From Trichostrongylus colubriformis (taxonomy: Eukaryota > Nematoda > Chromadorea > Rhabditida > Trichostrongylidae), in contig OZ022257.1 of assembly GCA_963978905.1 (NCBI GenBank), forward strand, positions 16,697,664 through 16,761,663: a stretch of DNA of 64,000 bases, read 5' to 3'. Positions 32,397 to 60,372 of this stretch are shown here, in pieces. The position numbers and the translations under genes were made by a program. The notes under the pieces were generated by a model. The model was not told where the DNA came from and did no database searches. It saw only the letters and a program-made list of their open reading frames with translations. Every line of letters starts with the position of its first letter. Position 1 is the first letter of the stretch.

Positions 32397-35282
32397 ACGC
32401 GAACGTGCTTCCTGACTAGTTGCCCAAGGATCCTTATTATTGCTAAGTGCGCCTTTCGTTATGGAACGATAACTAGTAACAATCTTGAAACATCTTCGAT
32501 CTTGGATAATTCAGAGGCACCGCTTGGGGTATAGAGAAAGTAACTGGGTAGGCATATCCTCTGAAAACAAACATTACCGTTGGAGTTGCATGTTAATTAG
32601 TGACAAAGTTCGCGGCCGTCAAATTTGGCCGCTCATCGTCTACATCTGTCTCCACGGGCTAGTAGAGCAGAGAAAAGAGAAGAAGTGAGAGATGTAGTGG
32701 GCTCCTCATCTCAGGTTTTCCGCCGCTTGATTTTGTTCCTTCTCTGCTATTACCAGCTGAGCACCCCTCCTGTCATATTCCACAATTATTTCACGATCTG
32801 CCGAATTTACCCCTCCAGGTGTCTCTAGAACCCTGTCATAAATGAAAATCTTGCATCGGTTTTCACGATTTCCACGGTATTTATTCATTGTTGTTGTACG
32901 ATCCGTCACTCAAAAAGTGCAAAATAGGGTGCAATAGGGTCATTTCAGTAACCAAAAAATACAATTGTAATAAATACTTTGGCAGTGTGGTTTGTTGGCC
33001 ATCATTACATTTGTGAATAATCGCATTTGGCTTGTATTCGGTCATGATAAAATTTCTCAAAGGAGAGAGAAAAACTGGAGGAAAAAGCGATAAAAGTAAT
33101 CTAGCTAATAATAAAAACTGAGGGAAGCTTCTAACAACATCATCAACAGCTACCGTTTCATTATTCAAGGTTGAAAAAAACAGTGCCTTTGAAAACATTT
33201 GTACGATAGCTTAACTGGTTTGTTCATATTTCACAGTTATGCACCAATTGCATGAGTGCCCAAATGCTTGTTTTCTAGTGAAGTTGAGCATTTATAAACA
33301 AATTCTGGGCTGTATTCGTCCGTGATAGAACGGTGTTCGCAAACAACAGAATTGCCTCGTCGGCCACTTCAGTTCCGTTTGAGTGTACCGCCGCTAATTC
33401 ATCGTGATCAACGCATCAACTCATTGTTACGTTGGGTTTCACATGCTTGTAGAATGGGTTCCCATTACCATTTCACGCTTACCACAACACCGAAAAACTT
33501 ACATCATATATTAGCAGCTGAAAATACCAAGTTTATGTTTGGAGTTAATTTACCGACGTTATTTTCAGCTATTTCCTCGACCTAAGCTACCGCAATGCCG
33601 ATAACTGCCGTTGTTTTTGAAAAGTTACAATTATTACAACCAAAGCACTTTTGCTCGTACATTTTTGATACTTAAGTACCGTAATCTGCTTAGCCCATTT
33701 CGAAATCGTTTGAGGCGGCCTCAGCTGATATATAGCAAAAGAAACTGATCGTATTTCGAAACAGAAAAACCGGCTTCGAACAAAACTTCGAATCAAGTCA
33801 ATTTGGAACTACATATGCAGCATTGCGCTCATCCGATTGCAGGACTTTTAACTTAATGAGGCAATCAGTGAATTCAGTACGTTTTGCTGTAATAATTTGA
33901 TGCCATCCAGTGAGAAGTCAAAAACTCACTCATTCTTGACGACATTAAAGCCTAGGCACTATACATTACATGATCTAATCTTTCGGGCAATCCCCTCATT
34001 TGAGAGAGATTTCTTCTCGTACATGTTCATTTCCTGCAATGTGCAATGTACTCTCGAAACTTGACCATTCACTTTGATTATTTTTGAAATAAATTCAGTA
34101 CGGGTCATATGGAAACCCATCGGGCGCTGGATAAGCCTAAAGCCTGAATAGCAGTTCTAATGCTGATATTTATAAATTATTAGCATAAACGCTATCGTTC
34201 AGTGCTCATTGTTGGTACCAGACAATCGCGGATTATTCATGCAGGCCTACACCACTTCAAAAAAGTGGATCAATGATCAGTAAAAGTTAAACCTGATACT
34301 GCAAGTTACTGAGCATTATCGAAACATTTTTGAGCCTGTGCTCTTCCATCGGGGTTGCATTATAGCAGCTTTCTTCGGTTTTTCTTCTCATGTGCCTTTT
34401 GACAACCTTTCCTACCGGATATTTGTTATTCTCCAGTGAGTAGCAATTGCATTAATACTAGTTCTCATGTTTACTATTCCTGAAGAATGTTAATACCTCC
34501 TTCCGTCAGTATTGTTATTGTAGGAACTTTCTCTGCAAGATGACTTTTTCAACGAATCTTTTTTCGAAGATTACAAAAAAATTCTTGTTAAGTTGAAATC
34601 TAAATTGGCGCTGCCGTACCGGTTATGCCACCTCGCATTTCTCACACGCAGCTAATAAAGCAGAATTGCCAATCAAATGTTCCGACAAAAGCAGAAACAT
34701 GCAGTGCGATGTCAGTCCACGGAGATTGGTCGGAAAACCTTGGTTGCAAAGATCATATTTAGCAGCCATAGCTGCGATTTGCGTTTTAGCAAAACAAGTG
34801 CCCCGATGTTTTTCTAAGAGGCTGGTGATCAGAGGTTTCCTCACCTTCTAATAATTGCTTGTTTTGGTAGGTTTCCTTCTCGTAAACATAGATTTCTAGT
34901 GCGAATATCAATGAATTGTACTGCTATTGCTATGGTAGAGGATGACAAAGATTCGTCCCCCGTTCCTTTTTTTGTTTTGCCAATCTTTTTCTTCACTCTT
35001 GTTCGGATAGTGATTATGCCGATGCTACCGTTTGTACAGCGAGACTGGAGAAGCAAAAAAGAACAAAATACAGCACTTGCTACCCTTGTATATTGCATTT
35101 CATAAGCTCACAGCTTCTCTCAGACCTATCACAGATGACTAGTCTTTGTTCTAACTGTACCTGAACCACCGATTGCTAGAGCAGCGTATTCCGAACCCTA
35201 CTATGTACATATACATATTCGCTTTCACTTTCGTATAGAAATTTTTTTGCAGAAATCTCTTGCACATTTCCTCCGCTGCTGC
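32397..35282 (+). other. intergenic region between the ACE genes; trans-splice acceptor at its end
   Basis: The stop of copy 1 and the ATG of copy 2 are 3.9 kb apart. No gene recognised. A strong acceptor AAATTTTTTTGCAG ends at 35252, 30 nt before the copy 2 ATG, and probably receives a spliced leader. Several AT-rich frames (for example 34841-35105) are unsupported. Confidence 0.45.
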
Positions 35283-50430
<15,148 letters not shown>

Positions 50431-52309
50431 TTTATCGCAAACTGAAGAAAAGTCTTAGCCCTCAAATACATTCCTAGAGCGGATAATGCAGCAGAATCTC
50501 GTACACTGTTCGTATGGCACTTCAACACGTGGAACCGAATGATCACACGTATTTTCGAATTTGCGAAATTTTCTCGGAGGCAGCAAGGAGGGTAATCCAA
50601 CCGACTGTTGAAAACGAAATCAGAGGCGCGAAGATTGCGATACTAAATATAGACGAAATAAAACGACAAAGTTTGGATATTGGGGATGATATTTGGGATC
50701 CTTAAGTTCCCTTTTAACCCATTTGTCGAACGTTCTTTTTTCATGCACAACTACTATATGACGGCAGAAACTTCATCTTAACTTGATCTGCTGTGAAAGT
50801 GGAGGTTGTACGTTGCGAAGTGAAAGCGCTGTCTCTCAAGTTCAGTTGCGGTTGATCACTCCTCTTTACCTTCTCTCATCAGGTTTATCAGACAACTCGA
50901 GTAGGGACCCGAGGCCATGATTGGAGTATGTGGCTCTGCCTGTGTCAAAGTCCACAGTGACCTTACACCGCAAATTGTCAACAGCCTTTTTTGAAACTAG
51001 TCTCCCTCACAGGGTCTCACTAAGCCTTTCTGAGTACAGTTTTGCACCCAGTGTCTGTGAAGTTGCTTGATTGACACGAAGGAGCTAGGAACCTTTTGTG
51101 AGACCACCACTAATAATCAGATTCGGTGATGTTTGTACACAAACATGTAAGGGCTCTGCATGGGAGCGCTTCCTCCTCATGATCTAGTCCATAGTCCTCG
51201 AGCGTTAACATAGCGTGCTGGTCATCACAACATGTAGCCTTGCGGAAAGTATAAAATACCGTGAAAATCTTCACGATCAGTGCCCGTCGAGATTTGACGG
51301 CACTTCATTGGAACATCATAATAAAAAATGTTTCTATCTCAATTTCATCCTTGCATAGTTTACCAAAGTATTCTCTGAAATTCCCAGTCCTGCGTAGCTG
51401 TTTGGCCTCAATAATAGATCAACAGCTCAGCAATGTATTAAATATCTTTCATTCTGTATGTACATGTTTTAATATCACCAGCCACTAAATCTTAGGCGAT
51501 GTTGTGAAAAGTGCTCATTTCACTGACATGTAGCTTGAATGTATGAAGCTTGTAGCTTGAATAATTTTGAAACTCTTGCCAATGATCTTTGATTCTCGAA
51601 ATAAAGATTTCAACCTTAGTATGTGAAAAGGAAATTCTTTAAAACGACATCATGTTCACTGCGTCATCATTTTATTGCCTTTTTATTATTGGAGCATTGT
51701 TGCTATTGATGTCCAGAATCGTCTACACTCTGCATGCCACGATCTCAACATCTCTTCAAATTTCCATAAATTTAAGCCAAGCGTTGGTCTAGGAAGAATT
51801 CTCAAGAGCGATCGTAGCTTGAGGTAGGCTAGAAGAAAGGATCGTACTTGATTTTGAATGAAGTCCCGTAAGTCCCTTACACGGACATGAAACATGTCCA
51901 TCCTGCAACTAAAGGCAGAGGTAAGAGAGCGCCCTCCTCTCGCAGACGACCGGATAGTTGACACTGTTTCAGAATCGTTCGATGATATTAGGTGTGAATT
52001 TTATAGTGTCCAACGACATTCGCTTACAAAAAAAAAGATTTTGAGAAGTGTAAGTTCTGCTGATTATTGTCATTCTCGACAGTTTTGGCTTTTGCCCACA
52101 AAATATACCAGTTGTCAGCTATGTTTTGTCGCTAATGTGTTTTTCTTAGTGCTCAATCAATGATTCGTTCCCTCGGAAGAAATGTTCCAGAGAAGTAGGA
52201 TGAAGGGTTGTGTGTAAACATACATTTCAGGATTTACCTTGCAAGTGGCTGCTTATTCATGTGTATCAGTACGAAAAATTTGAGCTCATCTTCCATTATC
52301 TTCCATTAA
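50431..52309 (+). other. 3' flank of ACE copy 2 and intergenic DNA
   Basis: The likely poly(A) signal of copy 2 is AATAAA at 50657-50662, 227 nt after the stop. A 63-codon frame (50514-50705) lies in this presumed 3' UTR and is not supported. Frames at 51686-51964 (minus) and 51894-52163 (plus) overlap and are unrecognised. Confidence 0.45.
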
Positions 52310-52920
52310 CACGTTGGCAACCGCGCGTTTTTTCGCGTGTCTGCCACGTGGGACATCGCGCGCTCGCCTATACCGAGAATTGCGTCCCGGCATTGGGGTT
52401 TTTGATACTACCTTTCCAAACCCGCTGAATTTCGCGCGTACCTTGAGCGCCAATACAAAGTAGTGAGCGCTGCGAAACTTTAGATACCCCTCACTTGAAT
52501 AAGGGATTACTGCATGGTAGTGAAGGGAAGTACTTACCCAGGTGATGGGCATGTGAAAAAGTCGACATCTCGGTAGTATAAATATCTTGACTAAGAATTT
52601 AATGGCCACAAAACTCCTGACTATGGATTCCTGCGACAACTTCACAGAGCTGAATGCTAGTTTTAACGACCTGTTGATCGACAGCGATGATAACGAACCT
52701 GTGCTGGATGGCGATACAAAGCATGAAAAAAAAAACTTATTGAAAAGATGTAAGCGGACCATCCTAGATACCCTTGTACATTTTGATCAAAATTAATTAC
52801 TTGTGGGTTTCAAATCAGTTGAAAAAAGAATTTTCTGTGCTGCATCCCAGCATCAGGACGCATTGTCCCACGCGGCAGAAAACGTGCGTCCCACCATCGG
52901 GACGCAATGTCGCCAACGTA
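52310..52920. mobile_element. 611-bp piggyBac-like derivative with TTAA ends
   Basis: TTAA at 52306-52309 and 52921-52924 flanks the ends CACGTTGGCAACCGC and, on the complement, TACGTTGGCGACATTGCG. Subterminal blocks such as CTGCCACGTGGGACATCGCG and CTGCCGCGTGGGACAATGCG also pair across the element. TTAA-specific insertion is the hallmark of the piggyBac superfamily. Most of a transposase is missing. Confidence 0.85.
52602..52796 (+). CDS. short acidic frame inside the piggyBac derivative, likely transposase N-terminus
   Basis: ATG at 52602 opens a 64-codon frame. TATAAATA lies at 52577-52584, 18 bp upstream, so a small promoter appears to be preserved. The product is acidic in the middle (LLIDSDDNEPVLDGD) and basic at the end, as in the disordered N-termini of piggyBac transposases. 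No DDE catalytic domain follows. It is probably the relic of an internally deleted transposase gene; a short functional peptide is less likely. Confidence 0.45.
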   Translation: MATKLLTMDSCDNFTELNASFNDLLIDSDDNEPVLDGDTKHEKKNLLKRCKRTILDTLVHFDQN

Positions 52921-52924
52921 TTAA

Positions 52925-54797
52925 TTCGCCTACCTTAGCAGTCTGGAACGACTGGAGAGGATCTTTCGAAGGAATAATCTTATTCTTATACATTTTACTG
53001 TTTGGGTTTTATATCATTACTTATTCCTATCAACACCAGCACTAGCGCTATATTTCAGAAATTGCTACGAAGGGAACTTGCTACCTTTCTCGAACTTTTT
53101 GCACAAAAGTGTAACAATACTCACACGCTTTCAACAATTTTTGACAGGACCGAAACGAGAAAGAAAATATGAATTGCTCCAGTCGCTACAATTTCCAGGG
53201 GATGAAAGAATATGGTTCTGTTACAAAATCACTGCTTATTGGAAAGCACGGTGTCTATCACGTTCGTTTACAGAAGGCAGAAGACCTACAAATCTACGTA
53301 ACACTCTTTCGACATAAAGGGTTTACTCAATTTTATCTCATTCCATCACTGCTATGAACACTCGCAATTAGCATGTACATGAATGATATCACCCATGAGA
53401 GATGAGAGATCCTCATGAAGCTGGTTTTCTTGTAATTCCTCTTAAAGAGACTCTTGTCTAGATGAAAACTACCCTTGCACGTATCGTTGGTGATTTCAAG
53501 ATTCGAGTGGTACAGCATGCACATTCTTTTATATTTACACACCGATATATTCAAGTAATGCAGCTGCACAATACAATTCCTCTTTGTATTTGTATCCATA
53601 CTACTGTTGCTAAGAAGAGCACCACTCTTCAAGTTACATATCATTTTGAGGATCGTGCCACTTACCCTGACTTATGCTTACTGACAGCATTTTTGACGGA
53701 CCCTTATAATAGCTTGAGTGGCATGTTCCAGTGCACCACACTTTCTTTTTTCTTTTGCTAGTGCGGCAGCAACATCCGATGCACTGTCAGCATCACCGTG
53801 CTTCCTGCATGGATGAGCAGTTGCTGAACGATCTCATCACATTTCCAACAATGTTAACACGACAATGAATTCATTCTTAAAAGACGCTTAGTTCACCTAT
53901 TGTGACGTCAAACAGGAGGAACTGCTTTTAGACGAGAACGCCGCGCCTGCGTTTTAATGTCAATCGGCTGACTCATTTTAAGATGATGTTTGTGCAGCTT
54001 ACTCACAGCTTCCACTGTTACAATTACATAATGCGACAGGATTAAAGAAAAAAATGTGTTCTCCAGTTAACGCTCGAAAGCAAATAGACATATTCTTCAG
54101 AACACATAATTTATTATCATGCAAGGTCAAGCGTGGCTTCAAGAATAATTTTCAAAAAATACAACCCCCTTTTTCCGGGGGAAGCCTCCTTACGTCCCCC
54201 CCCCCTTCTTCAGGTTTTGCTATCTCTGAGGCTTCTACTCAGGTAACGCATACATCAAGAAAATCAAAAGCTTACAATTTGGAAAAAAACCAAGAACAAA
54301 CTCGTGACAAAAAAAGAAAGTAAGAATCTAACAGATTCAATGTCTATATTGCGAAACGTAAGCGCCGCGGACCATGGGTCATGTGCTCGTCCTATGATGA
54401 AAGAGGAGAAGGGGTAAAAGTAATGTTAGAGTTGTGCATTAAAAATAAGTTATACTGCAGGGACGAAAAGATGAAAAATAAGAATAAAAAAGTAGGAAAC
54501 CATGCAATAGCCATGCAATACCTCTCCACTGTGATTGCAATGGAATGCGAAATTTTCTTGGAAGTGAACTTGAACATCTCAGGATACTTGTAACTACTAG
54601 AACTCGATCTTTCGAAGTGATGTGAACTGTTTTCTAACACTCCCCTTAGCCTGATCTGTTGACTGCTTGGTTTCCCTAATGGCTCAAGAAAGAAGCTGTC
54701 TTGAAGGAAGCCACTTGAGAATTAGTCGGAGAAAATTTGAAAAATTTTCGAAGTGCCTCACTTTGAATGGGCGTAACTTCCTACACTCTTAACTTAA
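52925..54797. other. unresolved region with exon-like frames
   Basis: An acceptor TTTTTGACAG ends near 53147, followed by a frame with ATG at 53169 and stop at 53357 (MNCSSRYNFQGMKEYGS...). A second frame at 53462-53761 is also protein-like near its end. Neither shows a convincing donor or a known motif, and overlapping frames exist. A C run lies near 54200. I cannot assign a gene. Confidence 0.25.
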
Positions 54798-55285
54798 AGG
54801 AACCGGAAGGGGATCCGAAACAAGAGGAAGATGCAAAGAAATAAGCATTTTGTAATGAACACTCAAGGTTAGAAGCGATAATAGGCGAAAAAACCCGGAC
54901 TCAAAAGCGCGACGCTGCGGTGAGTATTCGCATCCCATTCGCATCAGCGCATCCATTCCGAGTTGTCCGCTGTAGGAGACACGGGCCATGGGCCAACTTT
55001 AGTTGTAGCACCTGACTCCCAGCGCTGTGGAGTGGCCATTCCCAACTACATTAGCATTCATGTAAGTACATCTAGAAACAATATAAGAAAGAAGAAAGGA
55101 AAAAGTAAAAGAAAAACAAATTTGAATAGAAACATCTTCTTTTGGCACCATGCCAAGGCGTCAAATTGGCGAGTTTGTGCAATGACGGCCTCTTCAACTC
55201 GTCCACACTACGTCTGTTCTACCGTAAGCCAAAATTACCCCCTTCTGGTGTCTTTAAAGGCACACCACGCGATAAACACATCAGT
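54798..55285. repeat. dispersed repeat, partner of 13900-14310
   Basis: Ordered blocks shared with 13900-14310: GGAACCGGAAGGGG, AGAGGAAGATGCAAA, CATTCGCATCA, CCGAGTTGTCC and GGTGTCTTTAAAGGC. About 150 bp of the interior here is not in the other copy. Confidence 0.65.
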
Positions 55286-56682
55286 GTCGTACTTTCCTGG
55301 GGGAAGTAGGTCCTCAGATAGGTAGCCAGGTTGCACCCTTGTTGCGGCTTGATCGTGTATCCTTGCGGCGGTAGGCGCGCTCTACCCGTGCCGAGTTGAG
55401 CCCATCGAGCCGAATCACACCTGGCCTTAGACGAACAAATTTCCAACGTTGCTCTTACGTGGTGAAGGAATTATGCGATAAGACAAGTTAAGGCAACAAA
55501 TTCAATAGTGAAGGCAGCTTCAACAGGGTAGAACGGGTGATATCGTAGCATTTTGCGTGATATCATCGAGCAAAAGCTCTTCTACAATCTCCAATACTCG
55601 CACGAGGACTGAGGGCAGGGAGCTTTGTTTTTGGTGGTCGTGAAGGGTTTTGATTCATTTTTCCTCACTAGTTGGTAAAGCAGGGCCTTTACGTCAAGTA
55701 ATACGCGCGACCCTCACAATTTATCGCGAGGTGTCCCTTTAATGATAGCGGATTTCCAATGCTCTATCTACGAGGTTGCCTCTTTCCAAACGTGAACCAC
55801 GTGAACCAAACCAAGACAAATCTTCAAAAAGAAAGAAGTTATTCCGGAGGAAGCCAGAAGAGAATTTTTTGTCGTGGTGAGATTTTCGCATTACGCTTCA
55901 GAAAAAACGATCCGTAGTGTCTGCAATTTCTCACTACACATCTTTTGCTCTCAGGAGGGTGACTGACCTCGGCTGACCTCACTGCGAGATACGCCATGCA
56001 TGAGGGCTTCATTCATATACTTAGTGGATACAAATGCTTTTCCGGTCCGCATAGTGGCTCGCCTGCACCAGTTGATCGCATCATTTTGGAGAAGAAGCCC
56101 ATATCAGCCTACTTTTCGTTTCATCGCAACGCTTCTTAATTATTCACACATGATGTTGCCTGTGGACAGATACCGTTTCCCCGGCTCCCGGTGAATATCA
56201 TTGATCCCTTTGTAGGTGTCTCGGTGCCAGCGGACTAACGAGAGAGCGAGTGGCGTTGGCCGGTCTCCCTATTGGAAGCGCCATGCATGAAAATCCCATC
56301 GACAATCCATCAGCCTGAAGGATGCACTATTCAAATGGTCGTCATGGAATTGTGAACTGTGAACAAGGTATCACGTGACGAACCACCAGCAAGCACCACA
56401 GCATGAGTTATGCGGGTTCGGTTAGGAAGCATGGCACATTGCTCATAGTCCACAATTCCAAGAGGGCCAGAGAGTCTGTATACTCGTAAATCCTATCTTC
56501 TTATACCCGTAATTGTTTTTCTACATCTGTCCCCAGCGCCCCCTTTACCCCTCAGGAAAGTGACTGGCCTCGGCTAACCACACTACGACCATACAGTATA
56601 GTCTTACACGTCATACGGTATAGTCGTACACATCTATCTTGAAACTTTTGCGTTTAACCCTGTTGTTTTTTTTTATTTTTAG
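55286..56682. other. intergenic or intronic, no exon recognised
   Basis: Could contain introns or upstream exons of the candidate gene ending at 56954, but I found no exon that joins it in phase. Confidence 0.35.
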
Positions 56683-56954
56683 GGTCTCATTCTGTATGAT
56701 TCTGAAGATTTTGAAGTGAAGATTAAATTTAATGTTAGTTACGGATTTGGACCCAGTAAGTCAGTTTTATCACATCGCCACTTCACGCTTTGGACCCTCA
56801 GCATAAGAAATTTAGTTGCTCACTGCTCACCTCAACGATTTCTACCTCCTTTCCAGTAAACCAAATACAACCCTCTCCCTGTCAAGATTTACTTGACGGA
56901 GACTTGACCGTGTTGTACAGCTTCTGTTTCAAGAAAACTCGAAATCTATGCTAG
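56683..56954 (+). CDS. candidate last two exons of an unrecognised gene
   Basis: Exon 56683-56755 lies between a strong acceptor (TTTATTTTTAG) and a strong donor (CCCA|GTAAGT); only one of its three frames is open. Exon 56857-56954 follows an acceptor CCTCCTTTCCAG and joins in phase, continuing to a TAG at 56952-56954. The joined tail is 56 residues. It begins GLILYDSEDFEVKIKF, contains SPCQDLLDGDL and ends in a Cys-containing KKTRNLC. It looks soluble and I do not recognise it. No AATAAA was seen within about 250 nt downstream, and the 5' part of the gene was not found. Confidence 0.45.
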
Positions 56955-58370
56955 TGTCGATAACAAACGATAGCAACAGCAACTTAAACAGATTAGGCTG
57001 AAAAGAAAACGATTAACTCATAAAACAAGCATAGAATATATAATACATTGTAACGACAGTAGCACGGTTAAGTAGCATAAATTACATTCTAGCCAGAAGA
57101 CATTCCTACAGTAAGCATCAAAGGCAAAAGTGAATTTGAAGAGATTTTATTTTACCTAATGCCTAGCAAGAACACATTGCGCAAAGGATTAGTGCACTCG
57201 GGAGATGATATGCTTTAGTACGAAAGCGGCAACCGCTCAAGGGACGGGATGACAAATTCGTCGTTTGAGTCCTTCTTCATGGAAGAGTGAAACACACTCT
57301 TACATCTTCTACACCTAGCAACTCGGAAAGGTGATGTTGCAGTTCGAAGAGATACGCGGCAGATGAGACTACAGACCACAACATTGCGCTTTTGGATCCG
57401 GATTTCTCTTCCGATTATCGCTTTTGATCTCGAACATTCATTTCCTAAAGAGTATTTTCCCGCGAAAAATGCCAGCAACAATGAGTGGCGAGTGCAAATC
57501 CGTGTAACCCACATCGACGTTTTTAGCAGTGTTTCGCAAAAACTGTCACGAAAACACACTCGAAGCTCGGGCAGGACTCCGAAAAAAATTTCTACAAGTG
57601 CAATCAACAGACGCAGTGAAACCATCTGCTCAGATCGCTGTAGCACGGCCACGTTGCTACGCGATCTTGAGAGGTCGGAGAAGTGCGAATATAGGTTTGT
57701 AGTTTTTACGCTCTGATCGTGACACAGTTTTGCCGTGTCGGTATAATACAAGTGTCAGGAAGATGAGAAAGGCTGCAGAAAATTGTAGAAAATGATTTCG
57801 TTGAAACAGCACTGAAAAATAAAAATATAAGAAGTTGAGGTAGCAAATGCACCAGATTTTCAGTATAGATGCTTTTTCTCAACGAAAAAAAATGGTCAGT
57901 AGAAATGCTATCCATAGCTAAAATTTAACTTATATACCTATGTTTGCATCATCGTTCATGCCCTTCGAACGATTTGAGATCGTATTTAAACACCCCACTG
58001 TGGAAGGACAAAATAAAGCGTTAAAAATAAACAATATACTGAAAACAGGAAACGAAACACTATCAAAAGCTTTTCGCTTTAAAGTCATTCCTATCACGTA
58101 TACCAGTGGGACGTAGCGTTGGCCATGATATGTGTGATTCTACCGCCAGCTCATGAGGTAGATTTTAATGCGAATCTGAAGCCTCTGTTAAGAAATCCTC
58201 GTCATGGGGGGAGAGGGGAGATAAGGGTCGTTTTGGTTCGCTGAGAAGGAAAGGGGTCGTAACTCTAGAGGTCAGCGGTGACAAATGAAATCGAGGTATC
58301 TGGGTTGAGAAAGGCTGAGGTAAAGGAGAGATAACATAAAACCGGCAAGCTGGGCTCAAATATTCAAAAA
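56955..58370. other. intergenic with a long overlapping ORF pair at 57.2-57.75 kb
   Basis: A 178-codon minus-strand frame (57215-57751) overlaps a 117-codon plus-strand frame (57363-57716). Both are Arg/Ser-rich and neither shows a domain I know. This is one of the longest open stretches outside the ACE genes, so one may be a real exon, but I cannot choose. Confidence 0.25.
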
Positions 58371-58714
58371 AAAGGATAAAGTTTTTGGCGTTAATCAATC
58401 TCTTCTGTGGGATCCGCTGCACATTCCTGTTCCATTCAGAATCGTGATGGCTGGTGAATGTGATGTGGCCTACACAATGAATTGCGGTGGCCAGCCGATG
58501 TACAAGTCAGTGCTTTCATCCTTCCAATCGCAGACTCCGGAGGGATGGAAGGCTTGGTTGGCCTGGGGGGGGGGGGCGTTGATGCGGGATTCGATTCCCG
58601 CACCATGAGATACACCACCTACGTCATGGGCGGGCGATCACGATTCTTAATGGAACTAGAATGTGCAGCGCATCCCAAGAAGGGATTGATTAACGCCAAA
58701 AACTTTATCTTTTT
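58371..58714. mobile_element. foldback element with about 78-bp inverted arms
   Basis: The arm at 58371-58448 (AAGTTTTTGGCGTTAATCAA...) is complementary to 58637-58714 (...TTGATTAACGCCAAAAACTT) with few mismatches. The interior has a 12-nt G run and a tRNA T-arm-like GCGGGATTCGATTCCCGC. A relative lies at 45680-45968. No transposase. Confidence 0.8.
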
Positions 58715-59816
58715 AACTGGGTTCAGATATGAAACTGAAATTCGATCTTGACTTCAAAGGCTCAAAAGATATACAAAAAGAGCAACCACTTCGAATCCAT
58801 TTCAGCAACCATTTCGACCCATTCCAGTCAATTATTTCACTAACACAACATCGGCACTGATTTCCTATTCTTTTGACTTGGACACATTCTGAGTCTGCTA
58901 GACCAGTAGAACAATGTAGAAAGTGTTTCTTATCATATCGCATACTGCCACTGAGCCATTTATCTTTGGTGAACAGCTGTGTCATTCTCCCTTCTACTCC
59001 CATTTATATCTGGAAAACTGCACGTCCAGTCCCTGTAGCGGTACAAAGATTCGAAGTTGGTGGAGACTTTCTGTGGTAACACAAGATGAATGTTGAAGAA
59101 AAGAAAGAGAGATTGCTGAAACTCCAGCATCAGGCTCTCTTCACTGCAACCGCTTTTCGTTTGTCTATCCTTATCGTACCGTTGGCTAACTTGGGTTCCC
59201 TCTAGCTCAGTCATATGCCACTCGAACTATTGAAGGCTCTCTCGAATCGTACACTGACGATATTGTCCGCATCCATATAATATTTCGGCTATCTCAGGTG
59301 ACGTGTTGCAGGTTCCGATAATGGGAGAACATGAAAAACCGCTTTGATTACGATAAAAGTAGCCTTTTTGCTTTGGGATACCGTAACAGCGTTTATTGCA
59401 GTCACGTACCTATACCTATGTATTCACACTTTATTACTTAGCAGATGCAGGTATGTCTCGAGGAAGGGAATACAGAGGATCCTAGGGAGAGATATTGAAC
59501 TTTGATACTTTACTGGGGCGTGGTCATTCTGTGATGGGTGGGGCGAGAACACATTTCATAAAAGAGCCACATCAAGAAATAGCTCCACCTTTCCCACATA
59601 ACTAGCTCGGTCTATCAAATTACTCCTTTACTGCAACATATTCTAAGATCCAGTGGCGCGGACTAGAATGCACTTTTACCTTTTTTTCAATTATCCAGTA
59701 TGAATGGCATAGGTGGACTTGATAGGCTCTTCTAGGAGAGGATTTTCAGCACTGTTCCGTTGTTATGGTATGCACTCAGTAAGATTAACTTTACCTTGAT
59801 TTGCGTTGGCATTATA
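58715..59816. other. intergenic, no gene recognised
   Basis: Short frames on both strands; nothing with splice support. Confidence 0.4.
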
Positions 59817-60262
59817 CAGGGTGGCGAATCTTTTTCTTTTTTAGACTTTCATTTGCTTTTATTATTGGTTCGTAATGAAATTTTTTTACTGGTTCTGCCT
59901 ACGCCGTGACGTGACTGCACAGTCAGCAAAGAGTGGGACTAAAAACTCAGTAACTTCTCGCTGAGTTATTTATCCCACTCTTTGCTAACTTTTCATTTTT
60001 TCTTCATTCTACTCTTTGCCTTTTCATCCTCATCCCACTCTTTGCTTTTCATTTCAAAAAAATTGCAGAACTATCTGGACGATAACTGCTTGCGGAGAAG
60101 CGAACTAAAGTCTGTTCTGAAGCTGATGGCGACCACTTCAAAAATTCTTGTAACAGAATGTCATCTATCACCCATTGTTTGAAGAAAGTAAATTTCATCA
60201 AAAATTCGTTAGCAAAAAAACTTTAACGCTTTTTATTGCTCACGTATTTATTTGCCACCCTG
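59817..60262. mobile_element. 446-bp TA-flanked MITE (Tc1/mariner type)
   Basis: Starts CAGGGTGGCGAATC and ends with the complement of CAGGGTGGCAAATA; TA lies at 59815-59816 and 60263-60264. Inside is a hairpin around AGCAAAGAGTGGGA (about 59924) and its complement (about 59974-59987), followed by two more copies of the CACTCTTTGC motif. A plus-strand frame reads YLDDNCLRRSELKSVLKLMA, which could be a transposase remnant. Confidence 0.8.
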
Positions 60263-60372
60263 TATGTCCACTGTCCAATAGCAGTCTTTGGCTGACCAAA
60301 GAGCACACTTTTAACAGTCTACGTCAACAAACGGGCGGGGTGTACTTTGCGTACATCCTTTGTTCTTTCTAG

